In this document: piece after piece, positions 17,402-25,893 of the stretch
Numbering within the stretch: the first letter of the stretch is position 1
How the letters are laid out: each line of letters begins with the position of its first letter
Assembly (NCBI GenBank): GCA_944322285.1
Contig: CALUOR010000017.1
Span: 1 to 64,000 of the forward strand
Length of the DNA: 64,000 nucleotides
Origin: an uncultured Bacteroides sp.
GTDB taxonomy: Bacteria > Bacteroidota > Bacteroidia > Bacteroidales > Bacteroidaceae
Reading direction: 5' to 3'
Program-made: the position numbers and the translations under genes
The notes under the pieces: generated by a model
Database searches by the model: none
Seen by the model: only the letters and a program-made list of their open reading frames with translations
What the model was told of the DNA's origin: nothing

Positions 17402-18387
17402 CGGCCCTGCACCACCAAATCGTTATTTTCAGTAACCACTTTCAGTTTACCAGCCACTTCCGCCAAAGGAATGGAACTGATTTCACTCCCTAGCAAGGTC
17501 ACCATACGTCCAAATTGCCCGGAAGCTATTAAATCAGCTGCATGACCACCCATGCGTGTAGCTAAGTTTCTGTCAAAAGGCGTAGGCGAACCTCCCCGCT
17601 GAATATAGCCAAGCACCGTTTCACGTGTTTCGATGCCTGTCTCGTATTCTATTTCCTGAGCAATGTATTCACCTGCCCGTTTTCGTCCGTCCGTTGGAAT
17701 ACCCTCAGCGACAACTACAATAGAATAAGGCTTTCCTTGCTTCAGGCGATTTAATATCAATTCGCCTACGTTGTGTATATTATATGGTATCTCTGGTATC
17801 AGAATCACATCGCCTCCGCCAGCCATACCCGCATAAAGTGCTATCCAGCCGGCTTTGTGCCCCATTACTTCAATGACCATGACACGCTTGTGAGAGCTGG
17901 CCGTGGAATGCAGACGGTCGATGGCATCGGTGGCAATACTTACGGCAGTGTCGAAACCAAAGGAAAAATCCGTTCCCCAAATATCGTTGTCAATAGTTTT
18001 GGGAATAGCCACAATGTTCACACCCATCTCTGCAAACCGGGCTGTTGTCTTCTGCGTGCCGTTTCCGCCTATACATACCAAACAATCTAGTCCCAGTTCC
18101 TTAATGTTCTCCATAATAAGTGCCGGCTTGTCCACTCCATCCATCAGGCCTCCTCGTTTGAAGGGCTTTTCACGCGAAGTGCCCAATATTGTGCCTCCCT
18201 GAGTCAACAAGCCAGACAAGGAAGCAACAGTAAATGGCTCCGTCTCCTTGGTCATCAGCCCTTGAAAACCACTATGAATGCCCACGACCTCCATTCCATA
18301 ATGCAAAATGGCTTTCTTACATACGCCCCGGATCGTTGCATTAATACCTGGGCAATCGCCTCCTGAAGTCAAAATACCTATTTTCAT
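17377..18387 (-). CDS. pfkA: 6-phosphofructokinase
   Basis: A 336-residue glycolytic kinase. It opens MKIGILTSGGDCPGINATIRG (Gly-rich ATP site), has the catalytic loop PKTIDNDIWGTD, MVIEVMGHKAGW and the substrate site IQRGGSPTPFDR. The nucleotide-site motif reads GGNGTQ instead of GGDGS, as I recall from a subgroup of bacterial PFKs, so ATP use is likely though PPi use is not excluded. A longer in-frame reading to 18561 would run into the promoter region and the divergent GH3 gene; the ATG at 18387 is chosen. Confidence 0.94.
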   Translation of the reverse strand: MKIGILTSGGDCPGINATIRGVCKKAILHYGMEVVGIHSGFQGLMTKETEPFTVASLSGLLTQGGTILGTSREKPFKRGGLMDGVDKPALIMENIKELGLDCLVCIGGNGTQKTTARFAEMGVNIVAIPKTIDNDIWGTDFSFGFDTAVSIATDAIDRLHSTASSHKRVMVIEVMGHKAGWIALYAGMAGGGDVILIPEIPYNIHNVGELILNRLKQGKPYSIVVVAEGIPTDGRKRAGEYIAQEIEYETGIETRETVLGYIQRGGSPTPFDRNLATRMGGHAADLIASGQFGRMVTLLGSEISSIPLAEVAGKLKVVTENNDLVVQGRQMGVCFG

Positions 18388-18447
18388 ATGACTAATATTC
18401 AATGATGATAATACGTCCATGTGACAATATGGCCACAAATATAGGCG

Positions 18448-18455
18448 TAAAGATA
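18448..18455 (-). promoter_or_regulatory. -7-like promoter element of pfkA
   Basis: Minus-strand TATCTTTA, about 60 bp before the pfkA ATG; it lies inside the longer in-frame reading and so supports the shorter start. Confidence 0.5.
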
Positions 18456-18498
18456 GAAAAAAATCAGGAAAAAAAGAGAAGGAAACAAGAAATAAGCG

Positions 18499-18506
18499 TA
18501 CTTTTG
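18499..18506 (+). promoter_or_regulatory. -7 promoter element of the GH3-family gene
   Basis: TACTTTTG, 31 bp before the start codon. Confidence 0.6.
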
Positions 18507-18537
18507 CGCATGAAATCAAATCTATCATAGAAAAAAG

Positions 18538-20049
18538 ATGAATATAACAAGATTCCTCCATAAGATTTATTTCAATTCCCGCCTAAAGGACATAGAACAA
18601 TATGCGGGACATGCCGGTGACCTACAGCAACGTGTTCTGACCCGGTTGCTCAGGATGGCAGTCTCCACCGAATGGGGCAAGAAATACGACTACGCTTCCA
18701 TCCGTACGTACGAAGACTTCAAGAACCGCCTGCCTATACAGACTTACGAAGAGATAAAACCTTACGTGACGCGTCTTCGTGCCGGTGAACAAGGCTTATT
18801 ATGGCCATCGGAGATACGCTGGTTTGCCAAATCATCGGGCACTACGAACGATAAGAGCAAATTCTTGCCTGTGAGCAAAGAGTCTTTGCATGACACCCAT
18901 TACCGTGGCGGACAAGATGCTGTAGCCATCTACTTAGGACAGAATCCCGAAAGCCGTTTCTTCTCTGGCAAAGGACTGATACTGGGCGGAAGCCATGCGC
19001 CTAACCTCAATAAGAACCATAGCTTAGTGGGTGACTTATCGGCCATCCTGATGGAAAATCTTAATCCGTTGGTAAACTATATCCGTGTGCCCAGCAAAGC
19101 TACGGCTTTAATGGAGCATTTCGAACCAAAGATGGAGGCAATTGCTCGCGAAACCATTCACGCCAATGTCACCAACCTTTCGGGCGTGCCTTCATGGATG
19201 CTGGTGCTCATCAAACACATTTTGGAGAAGACCGGCAAGCAGACGCTGGAAGAGGTGTGGCCCAACCTTGAAGTATTCTTCCACGGAGGAGTGGCTTTCA
19301 CGCCCTATCGTGAACAATATAAAGAGATTATCCGCTCACCCAAGATGCACTATGTGGAGACTTATAATGCCTCGGAAGGCTACTTCGGCACGCAAAGCGA
19401 CCCAAACGATCCTTCTTTGCTCTTAATGATAGACTATGGCGTATTCTACGAGTTCATTCCGTTGGAAGACGTGGGAAAGGACAATCCGCGCGTGTACCCG
19501 CTGGAGGAAGTGGAATTGGGCAAGAATTATGCCTTAGTCATCTCTACCTCAGCGGGGCTTTGGCGATATATGATAGGTGACACGGTGAAATTCACCAACA
19601 AGCGACCTTACAAATTTATCATCACCGGCCGCACGAAACATTTCATCAACGCTTTTGGCGAGGAATTGATAGTGGACAATGCCGAGAAAGGACTGGCCAA
19701 AGCTTGTGCCGCCACAGGAGCACAGATAACGGACTATTCCGCCGCGCCCGTCTTCATGGACGAACATGCCAAATGTCGCCATCAATGGTTGATAGAGTTT
19801 GCGCAGATGCCGGATGATGTAGAGAAATTCGCCCATATTCTGGATGATACTTTGAAAGAGGTTAATTCCGATTACGAAGCCAAACGCCAAAACGACTTAG
19901 CTCTTCAGCCATTGGAAATCATCGTGGCGCGCAAAGGTCTTTTTCATGACTGGCTGGACCAAAAAGGAAAGTTAGGCGGGCAGCATAAAATTCCCCGGCT
20001 GAGCAATACGCGTGAGTATATAGAAGAGATGTTGGAGCTGAATCGATGA
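18538..20049 (+). CDS. GH3 auxin-responsive-promoter family protein (acyl-adenylating type)
   Basis: A 503-residue protein of the family named after plant GH3 acyl-acid amido synthetases, part of the adenylate-forming (ANL) superfamily. Visible are the ATP-loop FAKSSGTTNDKSKFLP (about residue 98), ETYNASEGYFG (about 278) and GLWRYMIGDTVKFT. Plant members join amino acids to auxin or jasmonate. Bacteroidetes homologues are widespread with no established substrate that I know of. Here it is a single gene upstream of a sulfatase with its own promoter. Confidence 0.88.
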   Translation: MNITRFLHKIYFNSRLKDIEQYAGHAGDLQQRVLTRLLRMAVSTEWGKKYDYASIRTYEDFKNRLPIQTYEEIKPYVTRLRAGEQGLLWPSEIRWFAKSSGTTNDKSKFLPVSKESLHDTHYRGGQDAVAIYLGQNPESRFFSGKGLILGGSHAPNLNKNHSLVGDLSAILMENLNPLVNYIRVPSKATALMEHFEPKMEAIARETIHANVTNLSGVPSWMLVLIKHILEKTGKQTLEEVWPNLEVFFHGGVAFTPYREQYKEIIRSPKMHYVETYNASEGYFGTQSDPNDPSLLLMIDYGVFYEFIPLEDVGKDNPRVYPLEEVELGKNYALVISTSAGLWRYMIGDTVKFTNKRPYKFIITGRTKHFINAFGEELIVDNAEKGLAKACAATGAQITDYSAAPVFMDEHAKCRHQWLIEFAQMPDDVEKFAHILDDTLKEVNSDYEAKRQNDLALQPLEIIVARKGLFHDWLDQKGKLGGQHKIPRLSNTREYIEEMLELNR

Positions 20050-20076
20050 AAGTGAATATTTCTCATTAAAAATCGG

Positions 20077-20084
20077 TATCTTTG
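20077..20084 (+). promoter_or_regulatory. -7 promoter element of the sulfatase gene
   Basis: TATCTTTG, 26 bp before the sulfatase ATG. Confidence 0.65.
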
Positions 20085-20109
20085 TCCCAAATATAATGAA
20101 TTTTAGCTT

Positions 20110-21633
20110 ATGAGAAAATTAGTCGTCAGCGGGTTATTGGCTTCCAGCACCTTTTTATCGGCACAGGAAAAGCCTAATATCATCGTCTTTCTTGTAGATG
20201 ATATGGGCGTGATGGATACGTCTTGCCCCTTCCTGACAGATATGGAGGGAAAACCTCAGACGCATCCGTTAAATGAATGGTATCATACTCCTAATATGGA
20301 GCGGCTGGCCAGCCAAGGGATTCGCTTTTCTACGTTCTATGCCAACAGTGTAAGTTCGCCTTCGCGCGCTTCACTTATGACAGGTCAAAGCTCGGCACGC
20401 CACCACACGACTAATTGGATTAACTCAGAAAGCAACAATCGGGACAATTACGGACCTTACGATTGGAATTGGGAAGGGCTGAAGAGAGAAGACATGACCC
20501 TGCCCCGACTACTCGCCTCGCAAGGCTATAAGACCATCCATGTAGGGAAAGCACACTTCGGATGCCAAGGAAGCGAAGGAGAGTTTCCACAAAACATCGG
20601 CTTCGAGGTTAACATTGCAGGCTCTTCCATTGGCCAGCCGGGAAGTTATTATGGCGAAAACGGCTATGGATGGATTAAAGGATATAAACCGCGTGCGGTG
20701 CCTGGGTTGGAAAAATATCATGGCACGCATACTTTCCTGACGGAAGCCTTGACCATGGAAGCCAATGCGCAGATAGACACGGCGGTAGCTCAGAAACGCC
20801 CTTTCTTCCTGTATATGGCCCACTATGCCGTGCATCATCCTTTTGAAAAGGACGACCGTTTTTGGGAACACTATCGCAACTCCGTCAAGTCGGACGATGC
20901 CAAGGCTTTCGCCACATTGATAGAAGGTATGGACAAGTCACTGGGTGACATCATGGACCACTTGCAGGAGTTGGGCATCGCGGAGAATACGTTGATCTTC
21001 TTCTTGGGCGACAATGGTTCGGACGCTCCCTTGGGTCCTGCGCGAAGTTATAGTTCTTCCGCTCCTTTGCGGGGAAAGAAGGGGTCGGAGTTTGAAGGCG
21101 GAATGCGCGTACCGTTCATAGCGGCATGGGCCAAACCTAATGCGGGAAATAAGTTTCAGAAGAGTTTCCCGATAGCCGAGAATGCCGTCCAGACGCAGTT
21201 CGGCACGATCATGGACATTTATCCCACCCTGGCCAAGTTGGCCGGAGCAAGAATCCCGGTCACTTATTCGTTGGATGGACAGGATTTGAGCACATTGCTT
21301 TCGGGAAAAGAAGATTGGTTCCACACCAGTACGTTCCTGATGCATTTCCCCCACACACACCGGGGCAGTTATTTTACGGTGTACCGCAAAGGGGATTGGA
21401 AACTTATCTATTATTATAATCCCGAACACCCCGAACGTCCGGATTGCATTCTGTATAATTTGAAAGAAGACCCGGAAGAACGACACGAAGTATCGGAAGA
21501 ATATCCTCAAAAGACATTGGAGCTGTTGGACGAAATGATTCTTGCCCTTAAAGCGCAAGGTGCACAATATCCGGTTGATTTTGAGGGGAATCCAGTGTTG
21601 CCCGACAACCGGCGTTGGAAAGTGAAACAATAA
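20110..21633 (+). CDS. Exported S1 family sulfatase, serine-type
   Basis: A 507-residue enzyme with a signal peptide (VVSGLLASSTFLSAQ). Metal-binding Asp residues are in FLVDDMG; the sulfatase signature C/S-x-P-S-R reads SSPSR at residues 82-86, so Ser82 would be oxidised to formylglycine. FFLGDNGSDAP holds the later metal site. S1 sulfatases remove sulfate esters from host glycans such as mucin or glycosaminoglycans or from algal polysaccharides. A serine-type site needs a radical SAM maturase (anSME); the neighbouring radical SAM gene does not look like one. Substrate cannot be read from the sequence. Confidence 0.92.
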   Translation: MRKLVVSGLLASSTFLSAQEKPNIIVFLVDDMGVMDTSCPFLTDMEGKPQTHPLNEWYHTPNMERLASQGIRFSTFYANSVSSPSRASLMTGQSSARHHTTNWINSESNNRDNYGPYDWNWEGLKREDMTLPRLLASQGYKTIHVGKAHFGCQGSEGEFPQNIGFEVNIAGSSIGQPGSYYGENGYGWIKGYKPRAVPGLEKYHGTHTFLTEALTMEANAQIDTAVAQKRPFFLYMAHYAVHHPFEKDDRFWEHYRNSVKSDDAKAFATLIEGMDKSLGDIMDHLQELGIAENTLIFFLGDNGSDAPLGPARSYSSSAPLRGKKGSEFEGGMRVPFIAAWAKPNAGNKFQKSFPIAENAVQTQFGTIMDIYPTLAKLAGARIPVTYSLDGQDLSTLLSGKEDWFHTSTFLMHFPHTHRGSYFTVYRKGDWKLIYYYNPEHPERPDCILYNLKEDPEERHEVSEEYPQKTLELLDEMILALKAQGAQYPVDFEGNPVLPDNRRWKVKQ

Positions 21634-21670
21634 ATAAATATCTGTGTGCTATAAAAACTGTATAAATATT

Positions 21671-22444
21671 ATGACCGTCATTTATCCTTCGCCCATTTTC
21701 GGCCCCGTACACTCCCGCCGGTTGGGTGTGTCGCTGGGTATCAACTTGATGCCTGCTGATGGCAAGCTCTGCTCCTTTAATTGCATCTATTGCGAATGCG
21801 GCTTTAACGAAGATTTCCGTCCTAAGTTGCCTCGTCCCACGAGGGAGGAAGTTTACAATGCACTGAAAGCTCGCTTGCAGGACATGCAAGCCAACGGTCC
21901 TGCCCCTGATGTGCTGACCTTTGCGGGTAATGGCGAGCCTACAGCGCATCCGCATTTTCCAGAAATCATTGCGGATACATTGTCTTTGCGAGACAAATAC
22001 TTCCCCAATGCGAAAGTCAGTGTGCTGAGCAACTCTACTTTCATCCATAAGCCTGCGGTGTTTGAGGCTTTGAAGCGGGTGGATAACAACATCTTGAAGT
22101 TGGACACCGTGGATGAGGCTTATATCCATGCTTTGGACCGCCCCACGGGCAAATATTCGGTAGAGGACATCATTGCAGGCATGAAAGCGTTTGAAGGCAA
22201 GTGTATCATCCAGACCATGTTCCTCAAAGGCGGCTATAAGGGGCAGGACATGGACAACACTTCGGATAAGTACGTCTTACCTTGGTTAGAGCGGGTGAAA
22301 GAGATTGCCCCGCAAAAGGTGATGATTTACACCATCGACCGCGAGACGCCCGATCACGACCTGCGCAAAGCCACGCATGAAGAGTTGGACCGCATCGGGG
22401 CGTTGGTGAAAGAAGCAGGATTGGAAGTAAGCGTGTCCTACTAA
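21671..22444 (+). CDS. Radical SAM protein, COG0731-like
   Basis: A 257-residue iron-sulfur protein. The radical SAM cysteines are Cys34, Cys38 and Cys41 in CSFNCIYC, within GPVHSRRLGVSLGIN, a start typical of the COG0731 (Tyw1-related) group. TFAGNGEPTAHP is the SAM-binding GEP-type motif. The C-terminal SPASM cysteines of sulfatase maturases are missing, so although it follows the sulfatase by 37 bp I do not call it anSME. An in-frame codon at 21644 is not used; 21671 (MTVIYPSP) starts the conserved part. Role unknown. Confidence 0.85.
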   Translation: MTVIYPSPIFGPVHSRRLGVSLGINLMPADGKLCSFNCIYCECGFNEDFRPKLPRPTREEVYNALKARLQDMQANGPAPDVLTFAGNGEPTAHPHFPEIIADTLSLRDKYFPNAKVSVLSNSTFIHKPAVFEALKRVDNNILKLDTVDEAYIHALDRPTGKYSVEDIIAGMKAFEGKCIIQTMFLKGGYKGQDMDNTSDKYVLPWLERVKEIAPQKVMIYTIDRETPDHDLRKATHEELDRIGALVKEAGLEVSVSY

Positions 22445-22467
22445 TGGCCTGTTATTGGCCATTAGTA
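22439..22467. terminator. Compact bidirectional hairpin covering two stop codons
   Basis: Perfect 11-bp stem (22439-22449/22457-22467, loop of 7). It contains the radical SAM stop (22442-22444) in one arm and the convergent cupin stop (22452-22454) in the loop. No strong T-run follows. Confidence 0.6.
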
Positions 22468-22910
22468 GTCAGGAAGTCATCCCTCCAGGGACTGAAACAA
22501 TCGATGAGCAGACCGGCCTCAAGACATACACATCCGTGCTCCACATTCGGCTCCATATAAAGCGTGTCGCCGGCCTTTACTATTTTCTTTTCATTGCCGA
22601 TGGTAAATTCAAACGTGCCGCTGGCCACATAGGTCACCTGCGTGTGCTTATGTTTGTGGGGAGTGCCTACACCTCCTTTTTCAAACTTTACTTTTACCAT
22701 CATGATTTGTTCGTTGTAACCGGCTATCTGCCGTACGGCTCCTTGTCCGGCGGGTTCCCAGGGCAGGTCTTTCTCGTACATGAAAGTTTCGCTATGCTTT
22801 TTCATATTCTTGGTGTTTTGTTGTTGGGCAAAACTGTTGTTTGTTGCCAGCATTGCCACTAAGGCAAATGCTGTTGCAAATGTGTTGACTGTTCTCATAT
22901 TTATTTTCAT
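22452..22910 (-). CDS. Exported cupin-domain protein
   Basis: A 152-residue protein with a signal peptide (FATAFALVAMLATNNSFAQQ) and one cupin barrel. The metal-binding motif 1 is GTPHKHKHTQVTYVASG and motif 2 is DTLYMEPNVEHGC. This matches small secreted or periplasmic cupins of unknown substrate. It lies 69 bp after the NYN gene on the same strand and may be read through from it. Confidence 0.85.
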   Translation of the reverse strand: MKINMRTVNTFATAFALVAMLATNNSFAQQQNTKNMKKHSETFMYEKDLPWEPAGQGAVRQIAGYNEQIMMVKVKFEKGGVGTPHKHKHTQVTYVASGTFEFTIGNEKKIVKAGDTLYMEPNVEHGCVCLEAGLLIDCFSPWRDDFLTTNGQ

Positions 22911-22979
22911 TCTGATAATACAAAAAAGTGAGATACTCCGTGTTCTTCCCGATCCAAAGCAGGCGTGTGGGAAAAAAGA

Positions 22980-23630
22980 TTATTCTTTCCATTTTTCTGG
23001 GATTGTATATTTTTTCTCGCCTGTACTTACTGTATCCGGCATTAAGGCATCAAAGAATCTTCTCTTGTTCCTTAACAGCAAAACAGGCTTGCTTCTGTGA
23101 TGGAGAAGATTGTCTTTCAAGTCATTACTATAGTTGGATGGCGGGAAATAAACTTTGATATGTTTCTCCGGATAATAAGTCTGGATAAATTCAAGCGGAG
23201 GAACCAAATCGCTGTCTGCGCTGACTAACGAAACAGTATCAGTTTTATCAAGCACGCAGTCGGCTATCATACGGATAGATATATTGACATCTGTCTTCTT
23301 TTCTTCCGGACGTAGGATGTCTCCTTTACAATAGGGACAAGTAATGTGCTTTTCCATGTATTTTCCCCTGACGACTTCAAACTTATCACCGTTCAACAGT
23401 TTGTTTGCATTGAGAAACGCACTTTGCCGGCTGTTCTTTTGCGGACTCAGCGGAGACGCAGTAAAGTAAATCACCTTCTCCAACTCTTGCCCTTCGCCAA
23501 GAAAACTGCGACACAGCTTTACCATGTCGGTCCAATAGAACCGATGCCACTCCTTGTCCGTTTTCCTTGTCCGTTTCAATCCGAAATAGAAATTGAAACC
23601 GTCAATATAAAATGTGACCCTTTTTGCCAT
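22980..23630 (-). CDS. NYN-domain (PIN-like) putative ribonuclease
   Basis: A 216-residue protein of the LabA/NYN group of PIN-like metallonucleases. Acidic active-site residues are visible in RVTFYIDGFNFYFGLK (Asp10), KKTDVNISIRMIADC and VSADSDLVPPLEFI. A CPYC pair in the middle may bind zinc, but only two cysteines are close. NYN proteins are thought to cut RNA. ATG at 23630 (MAKRV) fits the conserved start; TTG at 23639 would add three residues. A candidate small RNA or attenuator lies directly upstream. Confidence 0.85.
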   Translation of the reverse strand: MAKRVTFYIDGFNFYFGLKRTRKTDKEWHRFYWTDMVKLCRSFLGEGQELEKVIYFTASPLSPQKNSRQSAFLNANKLLNGDKFEVVRGKYMEKHITCPYCKGDILRPEEKKTDVNISIRMIADCVLDKTDTVSLVSADSDLVPPLEFIQTYYPEKHIKVYFPPSNYSNDLKDNLLHHRSKPVLLLRNKRRFFDALMPDTVSTGEKKYTIPEKWKE

Positions 23631-23644
23631 AATATACAAAGAAA

Positions 23645-23706
23645 TGAAAAAGCCGCTCGTAAGCGGCTCTATACCCTACAAGAAAGTAGGGCGTTGCTTT
23701 TAATCT
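23645..23706 (-). ncRNA. Candidate small RNA or leader attenuator upstream of the NYN gene
   Basis: On the minus strand a promoter-like TATCTTTG (23719-23712) is followed by two compact hairpins: CCCTAC...GTAGGG (23675-23692) and AGCCGCT...AGCGGCT (23651-23668). The second is followed by five Ts. The result is a transcript of about 60 nt ending in an intrinsic terminator only 15 bases before the NYN start codon. It may be a free-standing RNA or an attenuator. It looks like a known type of Bacteroides RNA, but I cannot name the Rfam family. Confidence 0.6.
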
Positions 23707-23711
23707 CAATG

Positions 23712-23719
23712 CAAAGATA
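23712..23719 (-). promoter_or_regulatory. -7 promoter element of the leader RNA / NYN gene
   Basis: Minus-strand TATCTTTG at the expected distance upstream of the two-hairpin transcript. Confidence 0.6.
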
Positions 23720-23914
23720 CGGCATTTAAATTTTTCCGGCAATAGTCACAAAATACGGAATGCTTAAAAAACGTTATTTCATCGTGTCGATTCCCTTTCT
23801 ACAACTTGAAAAAGCAAATTCTCAAAACAAACGAATATAACAACTTTAGCTACCCTTTCAAAAAAACATTCAGATATGAACTTTCAATTATCTTGATATA
23901 TATAAAAGAACATT

Positions 23915-24802
23915 TTATTTCCATAGCTTCAAGTTATAACCTGACTCCACTTTTCGTTCTATCTCGTCAGGCAGGGCCGGAAAGAAGTCGATGCCCGTGA
24001 TGCGCTCTACCTGATCTACCGAGTTGACGTAATGGTCCAACGGATGGTTGCCCGAAGCATTCTTATAGATAAAGCCGATGGCACGGGGCGGACGGCTGTC
24101 GGCACAAAGTATTACCTTGAAGAAAGCGTCCGGCACCGCTACTTTATGTTCGCGTCCGATGGTACGTGGCTTCCCTTTATAGAAGATGGGGCCGCAGGCG
24201 ATGTAGATACGTCCCTCTTTTTCGGCCCACTCCCGGCAATCGTCCTCCAGTTCCTTCCAATCGCCCCGGTTTAAGTTATGATGTTGCGGACAGATATTGG
24301 TCATGTAGAAACTTTCCTGCATGGCACGCCAATGCCAACGGTTATCCGCAGCCGGGCACATGTGTCCCCTATCCCATCCCGAACGCTTATAGTCATCGGT
24401 CGTAACGGCCTCACTCTCAGGCAGGTCCGGGTCGGGCAAAAACTTGTCCGTACGGCTTTCCCGTTCCACCAGCCTTTCGCGATTCAATTCCCATGCCACC
24501 CAGTTAGGCACCTTTAACTCCCGATTATAGGAAACGGTATAAGTGCGGCGTTTCAATAGCTTCTCCGGACGGTCTTTTAAAGGGGCAGGAAGCTCAAGGC
24601 CACTTGTCGCCTCAACGGTGGACGCTTGTAGCTTTTCCGTGACGGGCAAAGAAAGGTGAATGCCTTTTGATTTCAAGGCGTTGCTTACCGGTTCATAACC
24701 TAAACAAACGGCAATGATTATCAGAAAAAGCCCCAACCATCCGTTGGTGGTGCTTTGTCGTTTCTTATTTCTTCGGGCAGATGTCCTTCTTTTCCGGGTC
24801 AT
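23915..24802 (-). CDS. DNA/RNA non-specific endonuclease (NUC1 type), membrane-anchored or exported
   Basis: A 295-residue protein. A basic start is followed by one hydrophobic segment (residues about 21-37, GWLGLFLIIIAVCLGY), then a linker and the beta-beta-alpha-metal nuclease domain. The catalytic motif DRGHMCPAADNRW is near residue 145, with the metal-ligand Asn in MTNICPQHHNLNRGDW. Such enzymes degrade DNA and RNA outside the cytoplasm, probably for nutrient use. It has its own promoter. Confidence 0.92.
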   Translation of the reverse strand: MTRKRRTSARRNKKRQSTTNGWLGLFLIIIAVCLGYEPVSNALKSKGIHLSLPVTEKLQASTVEATSGLELPAPLKDRPEKLLKRRTYTVSYNRELKVPNWVAWELNRERLVERESRTDKFLPDPDLPESEAVTTDDYKRSGWDRGHMCPAADNRWHWRAMQESFYMTNICPQHHNLNRGDWKELEDDCREWAEKEGRIYIACGPIFYKGKPRTIGREHKVAVPDAFFKVILCADSRPPRAIGFIYKNASGNHPLDHYVNSVDQVERITGIDFFPALPDEIERKVESGYNLKLWK

Positions 24803-24827
24803 GGTTTTCTATCGTTGATTTGCTCCC

Positions 24828-24835
24828 CAAAGGTA
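24828..24835 (-). promoter_or_regulatory. -7 promoter element of the nuclease gene
   Basis: Minus-strand TACCTTTG, 25 bp before the start codon, in the short gap after the TraB-family gene. Confidence 0.6.
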
Positions 24836-24848
24836 AGAAAAATTCGGC

Positions 24849-25733
24849 TTAGTTCATCGCCTCTACGGTATATCCTTGTTTTTCCAGCAACTTCAATACG
24901 CCGTGCTCACCGGGCAGATGGCCTGCACCCACCACAAAAAGCGTAGACGCTTGCTTCATGATGTCGGGCATTTGTTTCGCCCAGTTGGCGTTGCGGCCAT
25001 AGATTAACGCCTCTTCCTCTTCGGGAGTGCTGTCACAAGCGTTGCCCATCTTCTCTTCCGTGATTTCGAGGAGCTTGTCAAGGTCTTGGTTGAGATAGGC
25101 CTCCGCTAATCGGCGTGTCATGTCTATGCCATAATCAATGTGTGTGGCCGAGCAGTAGAGCTGTTGTGCCTGGCGTTTCAAGCTTTGCGAGTTATAGAGT
25201 ATATTGATTTGCGACTCCATGGTTTCCAGTCCTCCCACCTTCTTACCGGCTTGCTTGGCTTGCGTCTGGAACCAAGTGTCAAGCTGCTCTTGCGGGTTAT
25301 ATCCTTTCAGGGCTTTCACGGAGAGTACTACGGCCAGTTGGGCATTGAGGGCGGCGGGCTTCAACTTGTCGAACATCGCAAGCTCCATGCCGATGTTTTC
25401 TTTAACCACCGAAGCAATGCTGTCATACTGGGCTTGGGTGAAGAGGCTTTTCAATGTGGTGTCGGTGGGTAACATCATGGCCTGTTGCATCTTCATCAGC
25501 ATTTCGGGCTTCATCATGTCCTCCATCACAAGTTCGCCATATACTTGTGAAGTCCCGTTCATGGCTTCCGTCATCCCGGCTATACTGTCCTTCATGCTGA
25601 GCGGAGCCACGTGATGCGTGCCGAAAATGTACGAAGGCTTGTCCAGTCCGTTGCCCGATACTTTCCATAACAATTGCGCGTTGACGCCCAAGGTGATGCA
25701 GAAGAACATCAATAATGCAAAAATCTTTTTCAT
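24849..25733 (-). CDS. TraB/GumN family protein, exported
   Basis: A 294-residue protein with signal peptide (MKKIFALLMFFCITLGVNAQ). The family motifs are present: YIFGTHHVAPLSM near the N-terminus, GGLETMESQINILYN in the middle and VGAGHLPGEHGVLKLLEKQG at the C-terminus. These His and Glu residues are thought to form a metallo-hydrolase site related to Tiki proteases. In-frame ATGs at 25757 and 25787 exist; the latter overlaps the promoter, and 25733 gives the cleanest signal peptide. Confidence 0.88.
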   Translation of the reverse strand: MKKIFALLMFFCITLGVNAQLLWKVSGNGLDKPSYIFGTHHVAPLSMKDSIAGMTEAMNGTSQVYGELVMEDMMKPEMLMKMQQAMMLPTDTTLKSLFTQAQYDSIASVVKENIGMELAMFDKLKPAALNAQLAVVLSVKALKGYNPQEQLDTWFQTQAKQAGKKVGGLETMESQINILYNSQSLKRQAQQLYCSATHIDYGIDMTRRLAEAYLNQDLDKLLEITEEKMGNACDSTPEEEEALIYGRNANWAKQMPDIMKQASTLFVVGAGHLPGEHGVLKLLEKQGYTVEAMN

Positions 25734-25784
25734 TGCGGTAAGAGAGTTTTTAGTCATACATTCGTTTATTGTTTTCTGATGCCG

Positions 25785-25792
25785 CAAAGATA
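25785..25792 (-). promoter_or_regulatory. -7 promoter element of the TraB/GumN gene
   Basis: Minus-strand TATCTTTG; it excludes the ATG at 25787 as a start. Confidence 0.65.
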
Positions 25793-25893
25793 GGGCACAA
25801 AAACGGATAGTTAGGTTATCGGTACGTTAACAGTAGGTTAAGAAAAGGAATTATATAAAACCTTGACGAATATCCGAACCTAACAGATTTCCG

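Noticed and set aside
21671-22444. Reading the radical SAM protein as the sulfatase maturase anSME
   Set aside because: Only one CxxxCxxC cluster and a length of 257 residues; anSME proteins are longer and carry further cysteine clusters.
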